DNA from: Apostichopus japonicus
Taxonomy: Eukaryota > Echinodermata > Holothuroidea > Aspidochirotida > Stichopodidae
NCBI RefSeq assembly: GCF_037975245.1
Contig: NC_092580.1
Coordinates: 11,935,501-11,999,500, forward strand
Direction: 5' to 3'
DNA: 64,000 nucleotides
Part shown: positions 14,059 through 26,363 of the stretch, in pieces
How the letters are laid out: each line of letters starts with the position of its first letter
Numbering within the stretch: position 1 is the first letter of the stretch
Position numbers and translations under genes: made by a program
Notes under the pieces: model-generated
The model's input: the letters and a program-made list of their open reading frames with translations, nothing else
The model's database searches: none
Told to the model about the DNA's origin: nothing

Positions 14059-14999
14059 AAGGAGCCCCGTTCCGCCCCCTCCCCAAAGAGTATAGATGTT
14101 AGGATAGGAAAAAACCTGTTATGGGCCATTACATTTCGGCTAATACAGGAAAATATTTAAGCAGTCTGAAAACTTGTTTGGTTGCAGAGTTCCTCTTTGT
14201 GATTTTCATAATATTACAAAGAGAGAATTGATACTGAGCTATCTGAAAATCATTTCATATCTAATATGAGTGTTGATGTCAGCATTACTTGCCTGATGAG
14301 CTGTGAAAAGGCATTTCAAGGCAAATTTTACTTCCTTGTGTGTTAGTCAGGGATAGTTTAGATTATGGCCATTGTTAGTATGTGAACAATGTTAGTTCAT
14401 ATCATAGCCTTTAACACAGTGGATCCTACTTTCCTAAGAAGGAAAGAAATTGTAGAATACAAAACTTGCAGTTAAAGTTTATTCTGCAATGTCTTTCAAT
14501 TGAACAGTACAGGGGATGACAGTTCATCCCACCAGTCACAATTAGTCTTGCCAGAATAAAAAGAGGGAAAAATAGATAAAATAAGACGGTATAACCAATA
14601 TGATCCATCAGAAGTATATATATTGTTGCATTATGTGATAGTTGTAACAGTTTGACTCTGAATGTGAAAGGGATCGTAAGAAGGTAATCACTAGTTTGAT
14701 CCATCAGATGTAGTTACATTGTGGGGATCATGTAAGTTCAAAACTGTTTGATCCATCACAAGCAATTGCATTGTAGTCTGTAATTATCAATAAATGATCC
14801 ATTGACAAGCAAGCGGCTACATCTGCAGTGCTCATTGGATTATTTTACCAATTTGATCCGTCACAAACCAGTTTGGCATTGTAGGATCTTTGATCCATCG
14901 CAAACGACCAACTGCAAGATGGGATCTAAGAACCAGTTTGATCCATCACGAGCAGTCTCATGTAGTTTATATGGAATAATGATAAAAGAAAAATTTTAA
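14059..14999 (+). repeat. SAMTOR 3' flank/UTR with degenerate GATCCATCAC repeats
   Basis: After the stop codon, the decamer gatccatcac or a close variant recurs near 14600, 14698, 14751, 14796, 14853, 14891 and 14940. Spacings are mostly 38-57 bases, and neighbouring words such as gcattgtag also recur. It looks like a decayed tandem repeat of about 50 bp, probably within the 3' untranslated region or just past it. No clear polyadenylation site was assigned. Confidence 0.55.
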
Positions 15000-17900
15000 A
15001 ACACAAAAAGTTTAAAACACACGGACAAGCTGCAACATTGGCAGCTTATTTTGTATCCGAGTAAATTAATGTTCTATTTTCTGCACAAATATAGGAACAA
15101 CATTTTTTAATGAGAACGTTTTCCTATCATTAAGTAATGGCATAGGGTACTACACATGTACCTTCTAGGATAGCAATGAATACAGATAAGATAAATTTAC
15201 ATTAATAAATGTGCCTTAAAAAGTAAATATTATTCAGCTGAACAATCACTTGGACTTAAAACTCTTCTTCTTCCATTATGTTATTTAGTCAACCCTTCAG
15301 TTTTATAGATAATTTATCAAGGTAGCTGCACAACAAAATGTTTGCAATTTGATATGATAATTGGCTGACATTGTGAATTCATAATTCTGCTTATCATCAA
15401 GATGTATGTAGGCATTTGTCATTTTATTCTGAGGTATTTCTCTCAGATGAAGCACTAAAAGAGATCTTTTGCCGTGACAATTGCAAGTGTGAAGCTATGT
15501 TTACTGATGGCTTAAAGAACTTCAAGCTGAAGGTTAGATGAAGACATGTTTGTCAATGAAACTAGCCGTTGGAATGGGAAAGGCAGCCTTGCTTGAAATT
15601 TTGTTTTTACTAAACTGTAATACAACGTAACCCTGAATATCTTCCAAAGTGGTAGATGCGTTATTTTGGAAATAACCTAGCTGAATCAGTTTAGCAGGTG
15701 TTAGATTGGATAGTACTGTCATATTAAAATACAACTCTATGCAAGGTATACAACCTTAGTTTTAGCCCCCCTTGATTATCCCGGCTTAGTTCTAGCCACC
15801 CATGATTATTCCGGCTTAATGTTAGCCAATCTGATTATCCCGTTTGGTTTGAATAATAATACTACCCTTACATTAATTAATTTCTTCAAAATTTGATCTT
15901 GCCCATCATCAGGTTGTCTCATTACTTCAGCCAGTGGATAAATATGTCTGTTGTAGCCAAGACTTAAGTTACTCTATGAGATCGTTTCGCAGACATGATA
16001 CCAGTATTATAAACCAGGTTCTGGTTTCTAACTTTGATGTCACAGATGTTGGGTAATGTTTTGTTATTGAACAGAGAGAGGAGAGCTCTGCACAGTTTAT
16101 AGGATACCTCTGCTGGTATCAAAGATACTTACCTATGTATATTAGCATATATTCTGTAGACAATACAGTTTATTGTTTCTGGGTATATACTGCATCTAGA
16201 AGAGGTCTGTGGTTATGATCATTGTGTGTCAACAGCGTAATAGTAAGGGTGGTTATGGCGGTTACTATGTCAAGTTCTGGTTAGAGGACTACCTGACATA
16301 GCAATAACCTATGGTAAACAAGGGTTTCATTGTTCACTTGAAAATGTTTTTTGACTGCTTGTACTACTACTGTTTAAAGGGGGGGATATATGATTTTCGT
16401 GACGAGTCAGATCATTGGCTTGGGACACTTTGTGGGAGGAAATACTGTATGACTGGAATACTCAAGATCATGCACAAGTCCTACAAATCATACTGTAAGT
16501 TTATAACAGCACCTCACTATACAGCTTGATGCCTTTGAGATGACTACCTTAAGAGATCATCAAAATGATCATCTCATTGTGTGAAATAAAGACCTCCCTG
16601 TTTGGACTTGTGGGGTATTGCATTTGATGAAATTGAAAACCAAGATATATAGGAAGAGAGGGGGTGGGGGGGGGGGGGGGGGGTGGGGAGGGATTTAAGT
16701 GATACAATATCCAGTAAATTTGTGATGAAAACCAAGTTACTGATGTTCCTGCTTCTTTTAATGCCTCCTACAATTAGATTGAGTATTAAACAACATTTCA
16801 GTGAGGTTACAGTCACGTTTTTTGTGCTTTGATCTATAATGCTTCATTTGATGGCAACCGTCTGAGTCTTTCCTCACATTCAATGGATATAAAAGATAGG
16901 TTACTTTTTGCCCTTTTAATGTTTGTTCCTTCTGATGATAGCATTATGTATGAGTGGAGTGTGTGTATTGTGTGATGTTTTCCAAACACCAAAGATAATA
17001 ATTGGTTAGTATTGACCAACTTTTCTTTTTTCCCCGTTTTTTTTGACACTCATTTTTTTGTTGTCCATGTGAATTTCTTTACTCTTCTATGGTAATAATA
17101 CCGGGCATTGAAACATATTAAGCATCCAGTACAGCTGCTCTACTGTTGCATTAACAATGTTTATCGCATATGATATTCTAATAATTATTTATCCCGTGAC
17201 CTAAATTGTCATATTTTGTTTTGGTTTGATAATCTACTATGTGCAACTTCATATAGAATTGTTCTTGATTACTGCGTTTGTTAGTCCATCCACTTTTATT
17301 TGTAATGTTTTTCCAAAGGTCTTGGTTGGTATCTCATGTGGTAAAAACAAAACTGACAAACCTCTTTGTAGCTTATATTGGTTTGTACAGGAAATACTTA
17401 CCCAAGTGTGTGTACAGGTACCTACATCTTGAACTGAATTTTTGCTGGTCTTACATTCATTGCAATGCTTACGCCATTGTATGCATGTGAGAATCACAGG
17501 TGGAATGGTTTAAGATAAAAGAAAGTGGTTTGTGACAGGACAGGGTATCCAAACTAGTGTGTTTGGTGGCGGGGGGGGGGGGGGGGGGGAATTTAGGAAC
17601 CATTAAATGCAGATGGAGCCTGTTCAGTTGGTGAGTCAGTGGGTTGCAGAGCCAACTATGCACTCCCCTATATTTCTTGTGCTGTACCTATCTCCCCAAG
17701 GAGTTCACACATCTGTGGATTGAAGCAATTATGACTTAGTCAGTCTCTCTGATTAGTCTACATTCCTCAGAACTTGAAACGGTTACAACCACATTGATTT
17801 GATCTTACTTTGTATGCTAGCATTAAACAACTTGGATCATGGAGTGGTGGTAACTCATTGCTATGAAGAAATGTGATTTTTTTCCCCCCACCTCATCCTC

Positions 17901-20130
17901 CCTCCCCCCCCCTCCCCACCCAGAACCAAAAATACAGTCAAAACTTCTACAAATGGAATAGAATTTTGAGATTGTGTTGAAGGATTTGTGAAACTACTTT
18001 GTGTTGCTCATGACAGTTTTCTATGTTTTCAATTGTTTTGTATTGAACAATAGTATAGACATAGCAATATACTGACTTCTTATGCATTAGCAGTTACTGT
18101 GAGTACATTGGTTATTTTGCTGAACTGTGTTGATGACAAGATCTGATATAACATGTTAACGCTCTATTAAATATGCAATGTAGTCTGGGTTGTAATTCAG
18201 TCTGGGTTGTAATAATTTAGAAACCAAGAATTTGTCTGTTTTACTACCGCAGTGAGTAGTCTGGGATTAATTGGTCCCTTGTTTCGCTTACTGACGAATA
18301 TTGTTTTTTTTGTTTTTTGTTACGTAGTGAGAATGCTTTTGAAACATCTATTTGCCCTTAAAACTGTTCTACATCCTTTAAAATTAGAACAGCAATAAAA
18401 AATAATTTGTTGTCTGTAACTTAAAACTAGTAGACTGCTTAAAAATATTTTATTTGTGATCAAGCATTCAGTTGCAAAAAGGTGAAGTGATTTGGACCGT
18501 GATGTATTTATTATGATTATTCGTCGGTACGCGAAACAGGGAACGAATTATCCAAAGAAGTAGACTGCTTTACTTTAATGAGTTTATGAGAAGAAACAAA
18601 CTTGATAATAAACAAGCAGTTGTGTTTTCCAAAAACTTTCTGCAAAGCTTTATTACTATCAACGCTTCCTTGAGGTGGTGGTTTATGGTTTTCGTAACTT
18701 TCAGAATGGATGCACATTATATTTCCTTGCTATTTGTACATGAGACTATCATAAATATATATTGTACATTTGAAAACGATATTGCAAATTAAAGTTGTAT
18801 TGTGACTAGTTGCTTATTCAGTTTGTTCTTTCATTTCTCTCTTTCTCTGCTTCCTCGATGTTTTCTGAATAATAAGAAGCATGCATTCTCAAAGATGTGC
18901 CAAATTCATAACATGACATATCTGCCCCACCCACCCCTCAGTTACATCTTACTAGAAGTTAAACTTGATAACCCCTGCTTCCGGAAGGCCCCGACTGAAG
19001 CTTTGGAACCATACCTCAAGTAGTCTATAACACCATCCCTAGTGCAAGAACTCAGAAGTGGGTGGGACATGGAGATATCCTCCCTACAGACAAAGCATGA
19101 CTGTAGCATACTGTTATTGATATTTCATAGTTTGGCGAGAAAACAGGACTCTGCAGGTTAATATTTCCAGGTATCCAGCCACTTTCATTGATATCCTTTC
19201 TATGCTTATAGGGTCATTTTTCCAAAAAATAACTGGTATAAGAGCATAGCTGCATTGTTAGCAGTTTCTAATGTTTTAACATATCAAAAGGAATTTTTTT
19301 TATGTAGAATCCTCATTTCATAAGAAAAATTATGAAGCTACCAGTAGTCATTTATCGGTTTTCACCCCAGAGATTCAATGTTCAACTATAACGGTCCAAG
19401 ATGACTGATAGACAGAATTTCGCTGTGACAAGGGAGCAAATAGAGGTCGTTCTTTCTCAATGAATGCAAAACAATCAAATTTCAAAATAACCTCCAGACA
19501 AACAACACAGGGCACCCAAAGATCATGTCTATATTATTGGCAAATTTGTAATACATTGTGAACAGCTTTAATACTTGGGTCAATGAAAATCATGATGATT
19601 TCTTATTGAATTTGGAGTTATTTCAAATATGTTGATTCAATATGGTCTGTGTCTTAGAATAACAAGTCCATGCTGCCATTTTAGCTGATGAGAGTTATTT
19701 CTCAGCAAGTAAAAGTGATGTAAAAATAAAACTGTACAGACAGCAATTTAGCAACTCGGGAATATACTGTTCAATTTGGGTCAAGAGAACATTCATAACA
19801 GTACTGTTCCCATGGTTACAAGTGTTGGCGAATGGGTTGTATTGCGAAGTACATAAAATAACTTTTCTGGTCGCACACAAACTTCCCCCACCCCACCCCC
19901 CGAACTCTCCCCCTCCCAGATGAATAAGTCTGGTTACTACACTGCACATTAGTCACCTCGAGGCTTAACTATTGCAACAGCTATATTGATAAGATATTAG
20001 CAAACGCTTCTAAATAAGAACCAAAAGGGATTCTAGTATCGATTAGTAACGATCAATTACCAACATGGACACAAGACACTACTTGTTACTATTCCAAACC
20101 ACTTCATTACAACTAAATATTTTTATTTTG
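15000..20130. other. intergenic stretch between SAMTOR and TMEM168
   Basis: No exon was recognised. It contains G18 at 16666-16683, G19 at 17571-17589 and pyrimidine-rich stretches near 17881-17920 and 19884-19920. The short open frames here lack domain motifs. Confidence 0.5.
15755..15841. repeat. 30-bp tandem repeat, three copies
   Basis: Three head-to-tail units start at 15755, 15785 and 15815. Each follows the pattern cttagtt..tagcc..tgattatcccgg with a few substitutions. Confidence 0.7.
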
Positions 20131-20139
20131 TACAATCGG

Positions 20140-22646
20140 CGCCTCATATATCCGATCTGCAGCGCAGACGTTCTTCTACCGTTAGTTTGACACTATAAGG
20201 TGTATCGGTTACCAAGCATGAATAGCACATACAAATGTCGACCGCAAATAGAAGAAAAGACATGTAACGACAACGAGGGTCAAGATTGTCTTCGTGAAGG
20301 TCGGAATGTTTCCTGTTATAAATTAATGACTCTAATAACTTGTATTAGCGTCTTGTGTATTAAATAATGTATTACAAGAATACCATAGTGGTTTGGTACT
20401 ACTACTACTAGTACTTACGAAGTTAGTACTGTCCTAATGGCCTAACCATGGCCTGTTTCACAGAGAGATATTTAACAGCAAATACCTATTAACTACTAAC
20501 TATACATGTAACTTAACATAGGCCTAGCCTAACACTTAACAGAATGAAAGTAAAAGTGATAAGCCTAGGGCAAAGACAGAAATCCCAACACTCAACAGGG
20601 TCTAGGCCTAGACTATGTTACTTGTTACTGTTAGACCTAATTTTGGAAGGTTAGCCTAGTCTACATGACTTTTCATCAGGTAAACTTTACATGATGTGTG
20701 TTGTATTTCAGTCTTAGGCCTAGATCATTAAAGTGATACAGAAACACAAAACTAGTTGCATCACTAGTATACAGTGGCAGCGCCAAGGGGGGGCTTGGGG
20801 GGCTTTAGCCCCCCCACTGAAGTAGTCAGCCCCCCATTAGCCCCCCAACTGAAATAGGCAACAACAAAAAACTCATTGAAACAATATAGCCTACCCAAAT
20901 TTTGTCAGCCATAATGCAGTGCTACAATGGTCAATGGAAATTTTGATGAATTTTTCACATGATTATAGTCAGTGACTCAGTTGTGGTGCAGGAAGCCTTG
21001 TTTTGGTGACTGATAAAAACAATTCAGAATCCAGCTTTATCCGCCAGGTGTTGATGAGTTGTTTCTCAATTATTTTAGTGATTCGAAAACTGTGAATTGG
21101 TATCTTCCATTCTAATTTGACTAAAGTTACTCACAAAAAAATGCATATTTTTGGAGAAATTTTCAGGTGACAAAAGCCTCGCTAAATGCCACCATTTTGC
21201 ATGTAGGCCTTTCCAGGATTGGGAAAAATTTCAAAAGGGGAGGGGGGCACCCCCTCCCCTTATACCCCTCCCCCAGGACGGCGATCACTCAATCTTGTAA
21301 GCCACCCAAAAAATTGGCTCAGCCCCCCCTTAGCCTCCCCAACTAAAAATTCCTGGCGCCGCCACTGCTAGTATAACAAGCCTAGGATTACAGTTCGACC
21401 TTATGGTCTTATCACTTCATGTAGGCTAGCTAAATATGTGTAAACCCTATACATGTGCTAAGTGACACCTGGCCATATCATACCCACAGTTTTCATGTAA
21501 TACCAAGACCATGGTATGCCTGAGTGTAAGTAATATGACACTTAGAATATTTGGGACAGGAATGAATTAACTCCAGTATTGAAGTGAAGTCACCTTAACA
21601 AGTTTGTGAAGTTTTCCCTATGATGAGAAACTTTAGTTACTCAAGTCAATGATTTCAATTCAAGTCAAGATATTTACTGGCAATGACCTTTAAAATGATA
21701 TGACCAGGTAAGAATTCTTATATGTAGGAAGGAGAGGCAGGGTGATTAGATGAGATCTTCTACCCAGGATACTCAGACACTTAAGTTTGTGCAACATATT
21801 AACTGTACAGCTTATGTCTAATGTTAGTTGTTGCTAGTGCTTCTGAGCTTCAATGGTGTACAGTAATTTGTGTCATGTTATTTAATTTTGTTATTTAATT
21901 TTGAAAGTAAATAAGATCTGGTTTTCTCCGTAAAGGACTAATGTAAGGTGGGGTTTTAGTTTATACCTGTACATATTGGGTAAGCGTGGGCGCCTTTCAC
22001 AAGATTCTTAAGTCTGAGGGAAAAAGTCTGAAGTACAGATACGAAACGGTTTAACAATAAAAGGCCTAAAGAAGTGAGAACTCTAACAATACGTCCTTAT
22101 GGGACGAAGGCTAACTGAGAACTCTCGAATATGAAAATATGCTTCTTTGAAGTCATGCAAGCTGGAATAAACCAGCATTATGCACAGCTGATTGGCTGAA
22201 GTACCAATAGCAACCAATAATAATAGCTCTTGAGTTGACAAGCCAATCGATCGTGCACAGCTGAAAACAAAATGTATGCAAATATAATATGATGTCACGC
22301 ACATAACGTACGAAGAAAGACGCACAACAACGCATAGATTCTAACAACAAGAACTACAAATTCTGGCGAGCTACCAAGCAATGCTAGAAATAAAGTAACT
22401 AAAAATAACATTGAACTTAACATGACTTCGTATATATACACCAAAATACATCTCACACTAATGTCAACAGGTAATCACCATTAGGTGAGTTCTCTTAAAT
22501 ATGAGAACTTTATATAATAATATCTATTGAGGTTTGATGCCCATGTTAGTTTAGTGATTTCTTTCTTTCCCTTCCCTCTGTTTTAGATGGACAGCTAAAC
22601 TCACATTGGATTCTGACCATCAGAGCAACAACCGAAGGGCCCATTC
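20140..22646 (+). promoter_or_regulatory. probable 5' region of TMEM168
   Basis: The stretch 20140-20320 is locally rich in CG dinucleotides and is a plausible promoter. A good acceptor (ctgttttag, AG at 22585-22586) begins the exon holding the start codon, so at least one untranslated exon must lie upstream. That exon carries a tiny upstream frame (ATG at 22587, stop after three codons) ahead of the real start at 22647. The first exon and transcription start were not located. A MITE occupies 20772-21367. Confidence 0.3.
20772..21367. mobile_element. hAT-type MITE with 8-bp target-site duplication
   Basis: This 596-bp element begins cagtggcagcgcca and ends with the inverted form tggcgccgccactg. 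It is flanked on both sides by an exact 8-bp duplication, ctagtata (20764-20771 and 21368-21375). The ends are rich in G and C runs (ggggggctttagcccccc). The CAGTG start and 8-bp duplication are typical of the hAT superfamily. There is no transposase frame, so it is non-autonomous. It sits upstream of the TMEM168 coding exons. Confidence 0.85.
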
Positions 22647-25600
22647 ATGGCTTCCCTTCGTTACCTGATTAGTCATGCGTTGGCCGTGCCTCTCAGAGCC
22701 ATCGACAGAATCCGCCAGAATTGCAACATACAGCTGCTGAACGTGGCAGATAAAGCTATTTTGCTGATAGCTGTGTGTTTAGGTCTCTACACCTGCTGGG
22801 ACCACACTAGAGATGTTGCAATCGTGGCGGTGGCAGTGTTTGGGCTTTTGATCTTGGGATTTTGCGGAATGCTCTACTATTACTTCAACCTCGAGAGTCA
22901 ATCGTCAAGTCTAATGCATCTGTGGATCGGTTGTCTGCTCGGAATAATCACCTTCACGGACCTCAAAGGCAGCGAACTCAGTCACCTTAGCATGATCGCC
23001 GATGTTTTCCTTGCCTCGAGTCTGTCCGTGAAGATTCTCTGGGTGGTCTGTGAGAGACTGCTCGGTCTTGCCAGTTACGAGCTGCTGTCGACCGAAGAAC
23101 TGTTCTCGTCTATCGGTTTCGCAGTGGCCTGTCTCATTTGCTCGTCTGAAATTGTGAGTCTATGGCTGCTAGTCGCTAGCTTTGTATTTGTACTTATGTC
23201 CCTGAGACTGAAAGCTATTCTTGCCTTTCCATGTGCTGCATTTTTCATCAGCCTGTCTGTGGGGTTCTTCTTCAAAGAAGTGGATGTGTCATTCAACTAT
23301 TATGCTGTGGGGTGCTATGCAGGAAGGCTCATTCTGAAACCTTTATGTGATTGTGTTTGGTTCAGCGGATTTACAGTATTTGAACGATGGCAAGTGCTTA
23401 CCATGGTCAGGCATGGAACTCTCAAGTTGGTGCTGTTAGCCGTAATGGGTCTGGAGGTCGCTTTCTTCATCCTCTCGGGTTACGCAGCATTTAATCACGA
23501 TGAATGGTATTTTGCTATTCCGGCCTACGGCCTCTTTGGCTTCCTGTGGATAAGTCTGCACATAGTGTTTTTTGTAACTTGTTGGAAGTTTATCAATAAG
23601 TTTGACAAATGCAACGAATTGTATCGCCAGTCTAATCAAGACACCCACGAGACTTTAGGAGTCATCATGGCCTCCAGAGGTATGAGGTTCTTTACCCTGG
23701 TTGCGAGGCGTCTGGTCCTCTCAACCCTCTTCAGTAGCCTGTTCCTTGGTGCGGTCACCTGGCAAGATCACAATGCAGAATTTCTCGGTGCATGGCTAGC
23801 AGTCATACCCCTGGAGGTGATGGTCCATGGCCTGCTGTGTGAACTTGGGAATACTTTGGGTGGAACGTGCACAGGGCTGGCTCTGGTGGGTCCTTCTTCA
23901 TTCTGTAGGTGAGTTGATGTATATATTCATAGAGCTTAATGCTCTTAATGCATGATAAAAAATAGTACTTTGCCAGCAAATAGTAGAAAAAGAGCACTGC
24001 AAAATACATTTCTGTACAGTACACCGTAAACTTTTCTTTTGTAAATCTTCAAATGTTACGGAATGTTTTATTAATGCACCCTTGCTTCTGAAGGTGCTGT
24101 ACACATGAAATTCATTGAACTTAATTAACTTTTGTAAGGTTAAGGTGAAAAGCAATAAATTTTGTCTTAATCCCTGCCAGTCAGATATGGTTTAAAATCT
24201 TTAAATATAACATCAGAAAAAAAGGAGAGACCAGTAACAAATATGGACTATTCAATTGAAGCGGTGTACGGATTTGATATTGAATCCACTATGTTAAAAA
24301 TGTGAGTATGGCAGGGTTGAGTCCGGCCCGCCAGAGATGCTCTACGGTGCAAAATTTAGTGAGCAGATTTATTGATAAAAATTTGAAGCTATATAATCAA
24401 TCATTCGAACCTTCTGGGTCCAAAAAACTGCATACAGGTCAGTTTGTGTGACACTCTCTCAGCGGGGGGGGGGGGGCGGCTGAACTTTATTCGTCTGTTT
24501 TATCAGGAAGGAAAATAAATCAGTGCGCTCTGCGCGCAGTGCTCACATTTTGTTGCCTTGGGCTTCGGGCAAAAAATCGAAAGTAGGGTTCATGCGGCAC
24601 CCTCCTGCATCATAATCATTCCATGTGGCCCTCCTCTGCAAAAGGTTGGACAACCCTGGTTTAAAGCTAAATGTCAAATGCTGTGTTTGGTAGACATTGC
24701 CGGGCAGTATCGTAATATGTAACTGCAATCTGTCCCACAACCATTGCAATGCATGTGCTGTTATGTAGGTTGTTTTCTGTGATTGAACACACACCCCCCA
24801 CTCAGTTTCTTAAGAATGTATGGAAATACTTAACATTGCTTTCTGGAGGCTTCATAATGTTCGTAAACATGGTAAGTTGTTTGTAAAAGGTAGAACAATA
24901 CCCCCATTTGTAAGATTATCCCAAAATGGATCTTTTGACAGGGGATCATGTCCTTTGCTGTTTTAAAAGAAGATCAAACTATGAGCAACAGAGCAATACT
25001 GATCGCATACTGTACATCACTGTTTGAATGGTGGCTTTATAACCACAGCAGTCAAACCTATCAGACTCTTCTAATTCCCAGGTCTGATGGTTCAGCCGTA
25101 CCAGTCTCGGCTGCTTCAGTAGAAGAGGCCAGTAATCGCTCCCTTCGGCTCTTGCATATCGTCCAGCATTTCTTCACGCATCACATGATCGACGTCTTCA
25201 GTTGCGATTTCTCGTCGAGTGGACTGGAGCAAGCCTTTGTGGAGTCCAAGCTGAAAAGCTTCTTTTCCAAGAAGACAGAGGACGGGCCTCGCTTTGATAC
25301 GTACGTGCTCTACTACAGTGGACATGTTTACCCAAATGGAAATTGGGCCCTCACAGGTAAGAACAACATGAGTATCTTTAGGCATTAAATTTGTTTGAGA
25401 ATGTCATTGATTTTCCAGTATCGCTAGAATTCTGAAGTAAGGAACAAAGAATGCTCACAAAGTTGAAGATAATTTATAAAATTGAGAACGATATTTGAGA
25501 TCGTTTGGCAAATAAAGGACAAATATTCTCGTTGCTCACATGCAGTACTTTACAACGCCTCAGTCAAACTAAGTGATTTTCGCAGAATTCTCATCAGACC

Positions 25601-26363
25601 CTTTTCTTTGCGCTGTAAACATCTAGCCGAAGGTTTCCTTGGATATATCAACATCAGCAACGTGGTTTCTTTCTCCTACTTTTAACACATTATAAGTATC
25701 ATTTAATCTTCCATGTTTTTTTAATTGCCCAAAATTTTTCACCCTGTCTTATTTTTTTTTATCGTTGTACCATATATTGATGATTTATTGGGTTTTTCTG
25801 TCCCGTTCTCTTCAGGGGAAGTCTCTCTCACCCTGGAGACTATAATGCAGTGGTGGTCCAAGGCAAACCATGATTCCGGCTCCAGGTTTATCATCATACA
25901 AGACATCAATAGCAAAGGATCCTGGATGAAACAGGTCAGACAGATCAGTGACCACTTTGTAGCTCTACAATCGGCTAGTGTCAGCAAATCGACCGACCCA
26001 GAGACGGGGGTGAAAAGCGGGGTCGGGGATTTCACCATGGAGTGGGTCGGGTTCAACTGCTCCAAGGATAACAACGCCTCGTGGAAAGAACAGGGTCGGA
26101 AAATCAAAGCGATATACTCGGTGTCCAAGGCTTGGGCTGACTTCCAGTTTCAGATGCCGACAGACGACGACATCGAGCAACACTGGCAACACAATTTCCC
26201 TGCTTGTACCCATCCCATCATCAAACTCCTCCAGATACCTACCTCCATGGACCTCTGCTCCGTCCTCTCGGGCTGTCTCAGCTGCTTCAGGAGGTGGAAG
26301 ATGAAATGGCTTCCTCCAGCGATATTAGATACCGGACATGGCTTCAAGTTGGTCCGCTCATAA
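22647..26363 (+). CDS. TMEM168: TMEM168, multipass membrane protein with a C-terminal soluble domain
   Basis: Exons 22647-23908, 25082-25356 and 25816-26363 join in phase (2, then 1) to give 694 residues, against about 697 in human TMEM168. Residues 1-421 hold roughly ten hydrophobic segments (for example 36-53, 57-81, 90-105). Family words include FERW, IMASRGMRFF and CELGNTLGGT. The C-terminal part (422-694) contains HHMI (454-457), DGPRFDTYVLYYSGH (488-502) and NGNWALTG (506-513), then RFIIIQDINSKGSW (536-549), and ends GHGFKLVRS as in vertebrates. The 5' boundary of exon 2 was set by phase and homology (FCR|SDG); the longer open frame reaching back to 24948 is out of phase. The family's role is poorly known and I do not assign one. 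The YYSGH and following DxNS motifs resemble a caspase-like core lacking its cysteine. It lies downstream of SAMTOR on the same strand. Confidence 0.95.
24311..24658. mobile_element. hAT-like MITE remnant in TMEM168 intron 1
   Basis: The left end reads cagggttgagtccggcccgc and the right end ggttggacaaccctg, so the outer 8 bases (CAGGGTTG) are inverted copies. Ends of the form CAGGG(T/G)TG.CCAACC are common in hAT elements. No matching target-site duplication was found, and the interior includes a G13 tract (24464-24476). The limits are approximate. Confidence 0.5.

Noticed and set aside
24948-25081. Upstream extension of the TMEM168 exon 2 frame, starting at the ATG at 24948
   Set aside because: The acceptor near 24941 gives the wrong phase for exon 1, whereas the acceptor at 25080-25081 gives the right phase and matches the conserved junction. 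The extension is open by chance.
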